Of a stretch of 64,000 nt of DNA, positions 43,710 to 53,289 are shown piece after piece. The notes beneath the pieces were generated by a model. It was not told the origin of the DNA, did not search any database, and saw only the letters and a list, made by a program, of their open reading frames with translations. This stretch comes from Zestomonas insulae (GTDB lineage Bacteria > Pseudomonadota > Gammaproteobacteria > Pseudomonadales > Pseudomonadaceae). A program made the position numbers and the translations under genes. Position 1 is the first letter of the stretch, and each line of letters begins with the position of its first letter. Where the stretch lies: NCBI RefSeq assembly GCF_016901015.1, contig NZ_JAFEUP010000005.1, positions 248,001-312,000 of the forward strand. Direction: 5' to 3'.

Positions 43710-44807
43710 TTACTTACCGGACTTGATCTTGGTCCAGCTGCGAGTCATCGCGCGCTGCACTTTCGCGGGCAGATCCGGGAAGGCGTACAGCTGTTTCATG
43801 GTTTCCGGGGTCGGGTAGACACCGGGGTCGTTGCGAATCGCTTCGTCGACCAGTGGGGTGGCAGCGACGTTGCCGTTGGGGAACTGCACCTCGTTGGTGA
43901 TTTCGGCCATGATTTCCGGCTTCATCAGGAAGTTCATGAAGGCGTAGGCGCCTTCCTTGTTCTCCGCATCGGCCGGGATCGCGACCATGTCGAAGAAGGT
44001 GCCGGCACCTTCCTTCGGAATGTTGTACGCGACGGTCACACCACCCTTGGCCTCTTCGGCGCGGGACTTGGCCTGGTACACGTCACCCGAGTAACCGACG
44101 GCCACGCAGATGTTGCCGTTGGCCAGGTCAGCGATGTACTTCGAGGAGTGGAAGTAGGTGATGTACGGACGGATCTTGAGGAACAGGTCCTCAGCCGCCT
44201 TGAGTTCTTTCGGGTCCTGGCTGACCGGGCTGTAGCCCAAGTAGTGCAGGGCGGCCGGGAGGATTTCGGTCGGCGAGTCGAGGAACGACACGCCGCAGGA
44301 TTTCAGCTTCTCGATGTTTTCCGGCTTGAACAGCAGGTCCCAGGAGTTGACCGGGGCGTCACCACCGAAGGCGGCCTTGACCTTCTCCGGGTTGTAGCCG
44401 ATGCCGATCGAGCCCCACATGTAGGGGAAGGCGTACTGGTTGCCCGGGTCGCTGACTTCGACGGTCTTCAACAGGTTCGGATCGAGGTTCTTCCAGTTCG
44501 GCAGCTTGGCCTTGTCCAGCGGCTGGTAAACCTTGGCCTTGATCTGCTTGGCCAGGAAGTTGTTCGACGGTACCACCACGTCATAGCCGGACTTGCCCGC
44601 CAGCAGCTTGGCTTCCAGGGTCTCGTTGCTGTCGAAGACGTCGTAGACGACCTTGATGCCGGACTCTTTCTCGAACTTGGCGATGGTGTCCTTGGCGATG
44701 TAGTCGGACCAGTTGTACACGTGCAGCACTTTGTCGTCCGCTTGGACTGCACCCGCCATCAGCCCGGCGAGGGCGACTGCGAGCAGGGACTTGCCGAATT
44801 GTTTCAT
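43710..44807 (-). CDS. spuD: Polyamine-binding periplasmic protein SpuD (putrescine-type)
   Basis: A 365-residue PotF-type binding protein with a signal peptide (about 1-23, ends VQA). VYNWSDYIAKDTI and VVYDVFDSNETLEAKL mark the polyamine-binding family. Start 44807 has AGGAG 8 nt upstream; the in-frame extension to 44861 is not needed. Order spuC-spuD-spuE matches P. aeruginosa, where SpuD is putrescine-preferring and is also linked to type III secretion signalling by spermidine uptake. Confidence 0.92.
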   Translation of the reverse strand: MKQFGKSLLAVALAGLMAGAVQADDKVLHVYNWSDYIAKDTIAKFEKESGIKVVYDVFDSNETLEAKLLAGKSGYDVVVPSNNFLAKQIKAKVYQPLDKAKLPNWKNLDPNLLKTVEVSDPGNQYAFPYMWGSIGIGYNPEKVKAAFGGDAPVNSWDLLFKPENIEKLKSCGVSFLDSPTEILPAALHYLGYSPVSQDPKELKAAEDLFLKIRPYITYFHSSKYIADLANGNICVAVGYSGDVYQAKSRAEEAKGGVTVAYNIPKEGAGTFFDMVAIPADAENKEGAYAFMNFLMKPEIMAEITNEVQFPNGNVAATPLVDEAIRNDPGVYPTPETMKQLYAFPDLPAKVQRAMTRSWTKIKSGK

Positions 44808-44911
44808 GCGTACCGCTCCTGTTGTTTTGATGTGTCCGGAAGGCGTTGAAACCCGTTCCACCGCCTTCCGGTGAGCCTGGCCAACGCACCGGTGAAGTCT
44901 GGCAAGGTCGA

Positions 44912-44948
44912 GGGCGTGTTTACAACTTTTCGGTTATAAAACACGCCC
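44912..44948 (-). other. Intercistronic hairpin between spuC and spuD
   Basis: GGGCGTGTTT (44912-44921) and AAACACGCCC (44939-44948) give a 10-bp stem. Inside it ATAAC and GTTGT add five more pairs (one G-U) around a CGAAAA loop. It starts 6 nt after the spuC stop and lies about 100 nt before spuD. No T-run, so a stabiliser or processing site is more likely than a full terminator. Confidence 0.65.
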
Positions 44949-44954
44949 ATTTCC

Positions 44955-46328
44955 TCAGCCCTGGACATCCCTTGCGGTGAGGTCCAGGCACAGCCGTGCC
45001 TTGGTCACCAGTTCGTCGATCTCTTCACGGCTGATCACCAGCGGCGGGGCGATGATCATGGTGTCACCGACCGCACGCATCACCAGGCCGTTGGCGAAGC
45101 AGTGACCGCGGCAGACCATGCCCACAGCCAGCTCACCGGAGAAGCGCTCGCGGGTCTGCTTGTTCTTCACCAACTCGATGGCGCCGAGCATGCCGACGCC
45201 GCGCACTTCACCTACCAGCGGGTGATCAGCCAACTCACGCAGACGCTTTTGCAAATACGGTGCCGTTTCCGCCTTGACCTTCTCGATGATCTTTTCTTCG
45301 CGAAGGATGCGGATGTTCTCCAGCGCCACAGCGGCCGCCACCGGGTGACCGGAGTAGGTGAAGCCGTGGTTGAAATCGCCGCCTTCGTTGATCACCTCGA
45401 ACACCTTGTCGCTGACGATCAGGCCACCCATCGGCACGTAGCCGGAGGTCAGACCCTTGGCGATGGTCATCAGGTCCGGCGCGTTGCCGTAGTAGTCGCT
45501 GCCGAACCACTCGCCGGTACGCCCGAAGCCGCAGATCACTTCGTCGGCGACGAACAGGATGTCGTACTTGGCGAGGATCTCGCGGATGCGCGGCCAGTAG
45601 CTGTCCGGCGGGATGATCACGCCGCCCGCGCCCTGGATCGGCTCGGCGATGAAGGCGGCGACCTTGTCGGCGCCGGCTTCGAGAATCTTCTGCTCCAGTT
45701 GATCGGCAGCCCAGATCCCGAACTCCTCGGGGCTCATGTCGCCGCCTTCGCCGAACCAGTATGGCTGGGGAATGTGCACGATGCCGGGGATCGGCAAATC
45801 GCCCTGTTCGTGCATGTATTTCATGCCGCCCAGGCTGGCGCCGGCGACAGTCGAACCGTGATAGCCGTTGAGGCGGCTGATGATCACCTTCTTCTCCGGC
45901 TGGCCCTTGCACGCCCAGTAGTGGCGGACCAGACGCAGCATGGTGTCGTTGCCTTCCGAGCCGGAGCCGGTGAAGAACACGTGGTTCATGCCTGCCGGGG
46001 CGATCTCGGCGATGGTCTTGGCCAGCTCGAGCACCGGCGGGTGGGCGGTCATAAAGAAGGTGTTGTAGAACGGCAGCTCACGCATCTGCTTGCTGGCCGC
46101 CTCGACCAGCTCCTCGCGGCCGTAGCCGACGGCGATGCACCACAGGCCGGCCATGCCGTCGAGGATCTTCTCGCCCTCGCTGTCCCAGAGGTACACGCCC
46201 TCGGCCTTGGTGATGATCCGCGGACCTTGCTCGCTCAGTTGCTTGTAGTCCGAGAACGGCGCCAGGTGGTGGCGCTGGCTCAGCTCTTGCCACTGGCGGG
46301 TCTGCGGGTTCTTCGATTGGCTGCTCAT
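44955..46328 (-). CDS. spuC: Polyamine:pyruvate aminotransferase SpuC
   Basis: A 457-residue class III aminotransferase that moves the amino group of putrescine and related amines to pyruvate. The PLP pocket is seen in FVADEVICGFGRTG (Asp262) and the PLP lysine is Lys291 (TIAKGLTSGYVPMGG). Length is normal. It is 87 bp downstream of spuB, with a hairpin between. Confidence 0.95.
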   Translation of the reverse strand: MSSQSKNPQTRQWQELSQRHHLAPFSDYKQLSEQGPRIITKAEGVYLWDSEGEKILDGMAGLWCIAVGYGREELVEAASKQMRELPFYNTFFMTAHPPVLELAKTIAEIAPAGMNHVFFTGSGSEGNDTMLRLVRHYWACKGQPEKKVIISRLNGYHGSTVAGASLGGMKYMHEQGDLPIPGIVHIPQPYWFGEGGDMSPEEFGIWAADQLEQKILEAGADKVAAFIAEPIQGAGGVIIPPDSYWPRIREILAKYDILFVADEVICGFGRTGEWFGSDYYGNAPDLMTIAKGLTSGYVPMGGLIVSDKVFEVINEGGDFNHGFTYSGHPVAAAVALENIRILREEKIIEKVKAETAPYLQKRLRELADHPLVGEVRGVGMLGAIELVKNKQTRERFSGELAVGMVCRGHCFANGLVMRAVGDTMIIAPPLVISREEIDELVTKARLCLDLTARDVQG

Positions 46329-46382
46329 TTACCTACCTCACTCACTGGGGCCCGCCGCGGCGGACCGGAAAATCATCTGGCG

Positions 46383-46408
46383 TCCCCGCTGCGCATCGGC
46401 AGCGGGGA
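46383..46408 (-). other. Intercistronic hairpin between spuB and spuC
   Basis: TCCCCGCTGC (46383-46392), loop GCATCG, GCAGCGGGGA (46399-46408): a perfect 10-bp stem 7 nt after the spuB stop. No T-run follows on the minus strand. Confidence 0.6.
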
Positions 46409-46415
46409 TCGCAGG

Positions 46416-47774
46416 TCATACCGAGTACAGCAGGAACTCGCGTTCCCAGGAGCTGATCACGCGTTTGTAGTTCTCGTTCTCGGCCTGCTTGACCGCCACG
46501 TAGGCGGTGATGAACTTGCTGCCGAGGTACTTCTCGAGGGTCTTGCTGTTGCTCATGCGTTCCAGCGCATCCTCGATGGTGAACGGCAGGCGCAGGTTGC
46601 GCCGTTCATAGGCGCGCCCCTTGACCTGCGGCGACGGCTTCAGCCCCTCGGCCATGCCGATGTAGCCGCACAGCAGGCTGGCGGCGATCGCCAGATAGGG
46701 GTTGGCGTCGGCGCCGGGCAGGCGGTTCTCCACGCGACGGTTCTGCGGCGTGGCATCCGGCACGCGCAGGCCGACGGTGCGGTTCTCCTCGCCCCACTCG
46801 ACGTTCACCGGCGCCGAGGTATCCGGCAGGAAACGGCGGAACGAGTTGACGTTGGGGGCGAACAGCGGCAGCACCTCGGGGATGAAACGCTGCAGGCCAC
46901 CAATATGGTTGAGGAACAGCTCGCTCATCGAGCCGTCGTCGTTGGAGAAGATGTTCTTGCCGGTCTTCAGGTCGACGATGCTCTGGTGCAAGTGCATGGC
47001 GCTGCCCGGCTCGTCGGTGATCGGCTTGGCCATGAAGGTCGCCGCCACGTTGTGCTTGAGCGCCGCCTCGCGCATGGTGCGCTTGAACACGGTGATCTGG
47101 TCGGCCAGGTGCAGCGCTTCGCCGTGACGGAAGTTGATCTCCATCTGCGCCGGGCCTTCCTCGTGGATCAGGGTGTCGAGGTCGAGTTCCTGCAGCTCGC
47201 ACCAGTCGTACATGTCCTCGAACAGCGGGTCGAATTCGTTGGCGGCGTCGATGGAGAACGACTGGCGGCCGGTCTCCGGGCGGCCGGAGCGTCCCAGCGG
47301 CACTTCCAGCGGCAGGTCCGGGTCTTCGCAGCGCTTGGTCAGGTAGAACTCCATCTCCGGCGCGACGATCGGCTTCCAGCCCTTGTCGGCATACATCTTC
47401 AGGACTTTCTTGAGCAGGTTGCGCGGCGACAGCTCGATGGGGTTGCCCATCTTGTCGAAGGTGTCGTGGATGACCATGGCGGTCGGCTCGATGGCCCAGG
47501 GCACGACAAACACGGCGTGCTCGTCGGGGCGGCAGAACATGTCGATGTCCGCCGGGTCGAGCAGGTCGTAATAAACGTCGTCCTCGACATAGTCGCCGGT
47601 GACGGTCTGCAGCAGCACACTCTCGGGGAGGCGCATGCCCTTCTCGTCGAGGAACTTGTTGGTCGGCGAAATCTTGCCGCGCGCAATGCCGGTAAGATCG
47701 CTGATCAAGCATTCAACTTCGGTGATTTTGCGTTCTTTCAGCCAGCTGGTCAGCTGGTCGAGTTTGGTACTCAT
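46416..47774 (-). CDS. spuB: Gamma-glutamylpolyamine synthetase SpuB
   Basis: A 452-residue glutamine-synthetase-family enzyme that joins glutamate to putrescine or other polyamines using ATP. Typical parts are ECLISDLTGIARGK near the N-terminus, VAPEMEFYLTKR with metal-binding Glu, NFRHGEALHLADQ, and HLHQSI plus NSFRRFLPDTSAP. It is 35% smaller in its loops than housekeeping GlnA and lacks the adenylylation tyrosine context. A paralogue, SpuI, is encoded divergently at 48846. Confidence 0.92.
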   Translation of the reverse strand: MSTKLDQLTSWLKERKITEVECLISDLTGIARGKISPTNKFLDEKGMRLPESVLLQTVTGDYVEDDVYYDLLDPADIDMFCRPDEHAVFVVPWAIEPTAMVIHDTFDKMGNPIELSPRNLLKKVLKMYADKGWKPIVAPEMEFYLTKRCEDPDLPLEVPLGRSGRPETGRQSFSIDAANEFDPLFEDMYDWCELQELDLDTLIHEEGPAQMEINFRHGEALHLADQITVFKRTMREAALKHNVAATFMAKPITDEPGSAMHLHQSIVDLKTGKNIFSNDDGSMSELFLNHIGGLQRFIPEVLPLFAPNVNSFRRFLPDTSAPVNVEWGEENRTVGLRVPDATPQNRRVENRLPGADANPYLAIAASLLCGYIGMAEGLKPSPQVKGRAYERRNLRLPFTIEDALERMSNSKTLEKYLGSKFITAYVAVKQAENENYKRVISSWEREFLLYSV

Positions 47775-47816
47775 AGAGACCTCAGGGTTAAGAGCTGCAA
47801 CTGTTTATAGCCGAGC

Positions 47817-48569
47817 TCAGCGTTGCCCCGCCCTCTTCCTGCAAGCCTCACCAAAGGCCTGGAAGATGGCGAGATATTCGGGATTCGCACGCACTTGCCA
47901 CTCCGGGTGCCACTGCACCCCGAGCGCGAAGCTGTCGGCTCCCTCGACCGAGATCGCCTCGATCAGCCCGTCAGGGGCCAGAGCCTCAACACGCAGGCCC
48001 GGCGCCAGACGATCAACGCCCTGGCCATGAATGGAATTGACACGAATCTCGCGCGGCAAGCCGAGGCCGGCGAGTACGCCACCCGGCTGCACCTGCAGCG
48101 GATGACGGGGGGAATATTGCACGTCGACCGGCTCGTTCTCCGGCTCGCGGTGGTCCATGAACGGCCCGGCCTCGTGCACCTTCTGGTGCAGGCTGCCGCC
48201 GAACGCCACGTTGAGTTCCTGGAAGCCGCGGCAGATGCCGAGTACCGGGATGCCGGCGGCCACCGCCGCGCGCAAAAGCGGGAGGCTGGTCTGGTCACGG
48301 GCGGGGTCATGCGGGGTGCCGGGCGCGCTGGCCGGGCCACCGTAGAGATGCGGTTCGATGTTCGATGGCGAGCCGGTGAACAGCAGGCCGTCTAGACTTT
48401 CCAGCAGGGTGGGCAAATCGAGCAGCTCGCCCAGGGCGGGGATCACCAGGGGCAGTCCGGAAGCGCCCTCGACCACGGCACGGACATACTTGTCGCCGAC
48501 GATATGGTTGGGGTGAAGACCGATCTGCTTGGTGCAAGCGGTGACGCCAATCAATGGCAGGCGAGCCAT
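47817..48569 (-). CDS. spuA: Gamma-glutamyl-amine hydrolase SpuA (class I glutamine amidotransferase fold)
   Basis: A 250-residue PuuD-type hydrolase that releases glutamate from gamma-glutamyl-GABA or related intermediates. The triad is Cys113 (LGICRGFQE), His220 and Glu222 (VQWHPEW). First gene of the spu operon; the divergent spuI start is 276 bp away across a dyad-rich control region. Confidence 0.92.
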   Translation of the reverse strand: MARLPLIGVTACTKQIGLHPNHIVGDKYVRAVVEGASGLPLVIPALGELLDLPTLLESLDGLLFTGSPSNIEPHLYGGPASAPGTPHDPARDQTSLPLLRAAVAAGIPVLGICRGFQELNVAFGGSLHQKVHEAGPFMDHREPENEPVDVQYSPRHPLQVQPGGVLAGLGLPREIRVNSIHGQGVDRLAPGLRVEALAPDGLIEAISVEGADSFALGVQWHPEWQVRANPEYLAIFQAFGEACRKRAGQR

Positions 48570-48616
48570 GAGACACCCGATTTATTGCTGTTATGGGTTT
48601 CGGCCGAGCTTAGCCT

Positions 48617-48657
48617 TGTTCATTTTTTTACACAATAGATCTGTAAAAAATTGAACA
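48617..48657. promoter_or_regulatory. Large AT-rich dyad upstream of spuA
   Basis: Two 16-bp arms (TGTTCATTTTTTTACA at 48617-48632 and its complement at 48642-48657, one mismatch) flank a 9-bp spacer. It lies 48 bp upstream of the spuA start in an otherwise GC-rich region. It is probably an operator, possibly overlapping the spu promoter. Confidence 0.65.
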
Positions 48658-48715
48658 CACCCCTCTGGACACCCCAGCCGACGCGGCGCCGCAGCGGTTC
48701 GCGATGCCCTGAAAT

Positions 48716-48750
48716 GCCCCAAAACTGGCGCTAAGGCCCTGATTTGGGGC
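48716..48750. promoter_or_regulatory. Central dyad in spuA-spuI control region
   Basis: GCCCCAAA (48716-48723) and TTTGGGGC (48743-48750) are perfect 8-bp inverted arms around 19 bp, about midway between the two divergent genes. It may be an operator or a leader hairpin. Confidence 0.45.
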
Positions 48751-48785
48751 AGAATGTGCGTCCCTTGACAGTCAATGGCGTTTGC

Positions 48786-48808
48786 GATTGACTCAAGACC
48801 TGTCAATC
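48786..48808. promoter_or_regulatory. Dyad upstream of spuI
   Basis: GATTGAC (48786-48792) and GTCAATC (48802-48808) are perfect 7-bp inverted arms with a 9-bp spacer, 38 bp upstream of the spuI start. A TTGACA hexamer with adjoining GTCAA lies at 48765-48775, so several TTGAC/GTCAA half-sites cluster here. Confidence 0.5.
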
Positions 48809-48845
48809 GAATGATTGATATTTTTAACAAAAAAGGTGTTGCATC

Positions 48846-50222
48846 ATGTCGGTACCCCCGCGTGCCGTTCAGCTTAACGAAGCGAACGCGTTCCTTAAGG
48901 AACATCCTGAGGTCCTGTTCGTCGACCTTCTGATTGCAGATATGAATGGCGTGGTGCGCGGCAAGCGCATCGAACGCACCAGCCTCCACAAGGTGTACGA
49001 AAAAGGCATCAACCTCCCCGCCTCTCTTTTTGCCCTGGATATCAACGGCTCGACGGTGGAAAGCACCGGCCTCGGCCTGGATATCGGTGACGCTGACCGC
49101 ATCTGCTACCCCATCCCCAATACCCTGAGCAATGAGCCCTGGCAGAAGCGCCCGACCGCGCAGCTGCTGATGACCATGCACGAGCTGGAAGGCGAGCCGT
49201 TCTTCGCCGACCCACGGGAAGTATTGCGCCGGGTGGTACAGAAGTTCGACGAACTGGGCCTGACCATCTGCGCAGCCTTCGAACTCGAGTTCTACCTGAT
49301 CGACCAGGAAAACGTGAACGGCCGTCCGCAGCCGCCGCGTTCGCCGATCTCCGGCAAGCGCCCGATGTCCACCCAGGTCTACCTGATCGACGACCTCGAC
49401 GAGTACGCCGACTGCCTGCAGGACATTCTCGAAGGCGCCAAGGAACAAGGCATCCCGGCCGACGCGATCGTCAAGGAAAGTGCCCCGGCGCAGTTCGAGG
49501 TCAACCTGCACCACGTCGCCGACCCGCTCAAGGCCTGCGACTACGCGGTGCTGCTCAAGCGCCTGGTGAAGAACATCGCCTACGACCACGAGATGGACTC
49601 GACCTTCATGGCCAAGCCCTATCCGGGTCAGGCCGGTAATGGTCTGCACGTGCACGTGTCGATCCTCGACCGCGACGGCAAGAACATCTTCGCCAGCGAC
49701 GAGCCGGAAACCCACGCACCGTTGCGCCACGCGCTCGGCGGCCTGCTGGAAACCATGCCGGCGTCGATGGCCTTCATCTGCCCGAACGTCAACTCCTACC
49801 GCCGCTTCGGCGCGCAGTTCTATGTGCCGAACGCGCCGAGCTGGGGCCTGGACAACCGTACCGTGGCGCTGCGCGTGCCGACCGGCGCGGCCGACCAGGT
49901 GCGCATCGAACACCGCGTGGCCGGTGCCGACGCCAACCCCTACCTGATGATGGCGGCGATCCTCGCCGGTATTCACCATGGCCTGACCAATCAGGTCGAG
50001 CCGAACGAGCCGATCGAAGGCAACTCCTACGAACAGCTCGAACAGAGCCTGCCGAACAACCTGCGCGATGCCCTGCGCGAGCTGGACGACAGCGAAATCC
50101 TCGCCCGCTACATCGACGAGAAGTACATCGACATCTTCGTCGCCTGTAAGGAAAGCGAGTTGGCGGAGTTCGAACACTCGATCTCCGACCTCGAGTACAA
50201 CTGGTATTTGCATACCGTGTAA
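48846..50222 (+). CDS. spuI: Gamma-glutamylpolyamine synthetase SpuI
   Basis: A 458-residue glutamine-synthetase-family enzyme, paralogue of SpuB, that glutamylates polyamines such as putrescine. Typical parts are FVDLLIADMNGVVRGKRI, CAAFELEFYLIDQE with metal-binding Glu, NGLHVHVSILD and NSYRRFGAQFYVPNAPSWG. It is divergent from spuA, as in P. aeruginosa (PA0296, from memory). A terminator follows. Confidence 0.92.
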   Translation: MSVPPRAVQLNEANAFLKEHPEVLFVDLLIADMNGVVRGKRIERTSLHKVYEKGINLPASLFALDINGSTVESTGLGLDIGDADRICYPIPNTLSNEPWQKRPTAQLLMTMHELEGEPFFADPREVLRRVVQKFDELGLTICAAFELEFYLIDQENVNGRPQPPRSPISGKRPMSTQVYLIDDLDEYADCLQDILEGAKEQGIPADAIVKESAPAQFEVNLHHVADPLKACDYAVLLKRLVKNIAYDHEMDSTFMAKPYPGQAGNGLHVHVSILDRDGKNIFASDEPETHAPLRHALGGLLETMPASMAFICPNVNSYRRFGAQFYVPNAPSWGLDNRTVALRVPTGAADQVRIEHRVAGADANPYLMMAAILAGIHHGLTNQVEPNEPIEGNSYEQLEQSLPNNLRDALRELDDSEILARYIDEKYIDIFVACKESELAEFEHSISDLEYNWYLHTV

Positions 50223-50233
50223 GCACCACCCCG

Positions 50234-50262
50234 ACGCCGGCTTTTGCCGGCGTCGTTTTTTC
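50234..50262 (+). terminator. Rho-independent terminator of spuI
   Basis: GACGCCGGC (50234-50242), loop TTTT, GCCGGCGTC (50247-50255), then a T-run to 50262. It begins 12 nt after the spuI stop. Confidence 0.95.
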
Positions 50263-50378
50263 TGCTGCCGAACCCCACGGCGCCAGACCGCATCGAGCCT
50301 TCATGGATGACGGCGGCGTTGACTTAGCACTCGTCGCCCGCCCGGCTGCGCCGTGGCCGCGACTCAGGAGAGGTCGTG

Positions 50379-51434
50379 ATGCGTTTACTGGCTGCTCTGT
50401 TGTTCGCGCTGTCCCCGCTGTCCGTCCAGGCCGAAGAGCTGATCCACGTCTACAACTGGAACGACTACATCGCCCCGCAGGTGCTCACCGATTTCGAAAA
50501 GGAAACCGGCATCCGCGTCGACTACCACACCTACAGCACCATCGATGAACTGCTCGACGCGCTGGCCAAGGGCGAGGCGATCGACGTCGCCGTGCCGTCC
50601 AACGACAACCTCGCCGAACTGATCAAGGCCGGCCGCCTGCAGCCGCTCGATCTGACCCGCCTGCCCAACCGCCAGCACCTCGACAAGCAGCTGCTCAGCA
50701 AGCTGGCCGCCGACGACCCGGGCAACCGCTACGCACTGCCCTACCTGTGGGGCGCGGTCGGCCTGGCGGTCAACCAGCCGCAGGCCGAGGCGGCGTTCGG
50801 CGGCGCGCTGCCGGAGAGCTGGAGCCTGCTGTTCGATCCGACGCAGAGCAAGCGCCTGGCCGGCTGCGGCATCAGCATGCTGGACGCCCAGGCCGAGGTG
50901 ATGGCGATCCTCCTCAACTACCAGGGCCTGACCCCGACGCGCAGTTCGCCGCGGCAGATCGAGCGCGCCGGGCAGGCGCTGGAGACGCTCAGCCCGCAGC
51001 TGCGCTACGTCGACAGCGCGCGTTACATCGACGACCTCAAGCAGGGCAAGCTGTGCCTGGCGCTGGCCTGGATCGGCGATGCGCTGGCGGCTGCCGACGC
51101 CGGCCAGCCAGTGCGCTTCATGGTCCCGGCCGAGGGCTCCAGTCTGTTCATCGACAACCTGGTGATCCCCGCCAGCGCGCGGCGCGCCGATCTCGCCCAC
51201 CGCTTCATCGACTACCTGATGCGCCCCGCGGTGGCCGCGCAGATCAGCGCCGAGACGCTGTTCCCCACCGCCAACGCGGACGCCAAGGAGTTCCTCGGCG
51301 ACACCCTCAAGGCCCATCCGGACCTCTACCCGTCGCGCGAGACCAAGCGCCGCCTGTTCCTCCTCGAACCGCTGCCGGACAAGCTAGCCAGCAGCCGCGA
51401 GGCAGCCTGGAGCAAGTTCCGCGCGCGGCCCTGA
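50379..51434 (+). CDS. Third polyamine-type periplasmic binding protein
   Basis: A 351-residue PotF-like binding protein with a signal peptide (about 1-18, ends VQA) and IHVYNWNDYIAPQVL. It is more diverged than SpuD and SpuE and has no permease or ATPase beside it, so it may serve SpuFGH or act as a sensor. Its position between spuI and aguR matches PA0295 (from memory). AGGAG lies 8 nt before the ATG; a GTG three nt earlier is possible. Confidence 0.85.
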   Translation: MRLLAALLFALSPLSVQAEELIHVYNWNDYIAPQVLTDFEKETGIRVDYHTYSTIDELLDALAKGEAIDVAVPSNDNLAELIKAGRLQPLDLTRLPNRQHLDKQLLSKLAADDPGNRYALPYLWGAVGLAVNQPQAEAAFGGALPESWSLLFDPTQSKRLAGCGISMLDAQAEVMAILLNYQGLTPTRSSPRQIERAGQALETLSPQLRYVDSARYIDDLKQGKLCLALAWIGDALAAADAGQPVRFMVPAEGSSLFIDNLVIPASARRADLAHRFIDYLMRPAVAAQISAETLFPTANADAKEFLGDTLKAHPDLYPSRETKRRLFLLEPLPDKLASSREAAWSKFRARP

Positions 51435-51515
51435 GGCCGCCGGCAGGTGCGGGCGAGGCTTGCCGCGCCCGCCGCGCTGACGTCCAATAGGCGCTCCCAC
51501 GGACAGGAGCCGGCC

Positions 51516-52154
51516 ATGCAGCGCCCCACCCCCCGCAAACCCCGCGCCAGCAGCCAGGCGCGCATCGCCGGCATCCTCGCCGCCGCTCGCACGCTGCTGG
51601 TCGAGGAAGGCGTGGCCAGCCTGTCGATCTACAGCGTCGCCGAGCGCGCGCAGATTCCGCCGTCCTCGGTCTACCACTTCTTCGCCAGCGTGCCGGCACT
51701 GCTCGAGGCGCTCACCGCGGACATCCACGCCGCCTTCCGCGCCTGCCTACAGGAGCCGGTGGAGCACGCCGCGCTGCGTGACTGGCGCGACCTGTCACGG
51801 CTGGTCGAGCAGCGCATGCTGGCGATCTACGCCGCCGACCCGGCGGCGCGCCAGCTGATCCTCGCCCAGCACGGCCTCACCGAAGTGACCCAGGCCGACC
51901 GCCGCCACGACATCGAACTCGGCCAGCTAATGCAGGAGCTGTTCGCCCGGCACTTCCCGCTGCCGGCGCTGCCCGACGACATCGACGTGTTCACCCTGGC
52001 CATGGAGCTCGGCGACCGCGTCTACGCCGGCTCGGTGCAGCAGCACGGCAGCATCACGCCGCGCCTCGCCGAGGAAGGCATGCGCGTGTTCGACGCCTAC
52101 CTCGGCCTGTACCTGCCGCCCAGCCTGCCGAAGCGCAGCGCGCCGCTGGCGTAA
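51516..52154 (+). CDS. aguR: TetR-family regulator AguR
   Basis: A 212-residue TetR regulator with N-terminal helix-turn-helix (LSIYSVAERAQIPPSSVYHFFAS) and a helical ligand domain. In P. aeruginosa AguR represses aguBA and responds to agmatine and N-carbamoylputrescine; the order aguR-aguB-aguA is identical here. AGGAG lies 8 nt before the ATG. The 193-bp gap downstream holds AT-rich dyads that are its likely operators. Confidence 0.88.
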   Translation: MQRPTPRKPRASSQARIAGILAAARTLLVEEGVASLSIYSVAERAQIPPSSVYHFFASVPALLEALTADIHAAFRACLQEPVEHAALRDWRDLSRLVEQRMLAIYAADPAARQLILAQHGLTEVTQADRRHDIELGQLMQELFARHFPLPALPDDIDVFTLAMELGDRVYAGSVQQHGSITPRLAEEGMRVFDAYLGLYLPPSLPKRSAPLA

Positions 52155-52187
52155 CCTCCTCGGCACATCCTCAAGCTCGAAATAAGT

Positions 52188-52263
52188 CGATTTTTATTCG
52201 ATAAAAATCCGAATATTTTTCGATTAATCACATGAAACACCTTCTAAAGCCGATTTTTATCGG
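52188..52263. promoter_or_regulatory. AT-rich operator cluster upstream of aguB (candidate AguR sites)
   Basis: GATTTTTAT (52189-52197), 3 bp, ATAAAAATC (52201-52209) form a perfect dyad. A second, CCGAT-TTTT-ATCGG, is at 52250-52263. Both share the decamer CGATTTTTAT, whose copies at 52188 and 52251 are 63 bp apart, six helical turns. The sites lie between aguR and aguB in strongly AT-rich sequence. Confidence 0.6.
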
Positions 52264-52347
52264 ATATAAATTGGCCGCTCGCCGCGACTGACCGTGGCGA
52301 CACGCGTGCTGTTCACGCCCTTCGCCATCGCTTCCATGAGGTGTTCC

Positions 52348-53229
<882 letters not shown>

Positions 53230-53289
53230 CTCTTAGCCTCCCCTCTCCCAGGCATGGGCGAGGGAACCCAATGACGCACAGGTGACCCC

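Noticed and set aside
42406..44807. spuD and spuE as a recent duplication or assembly error
   Set aside because: The proteins share motifs and the same C-terminus but differ at many positions, and the gap between them is unlike other gaps. They are the known SpuD/SpuE paralogues.
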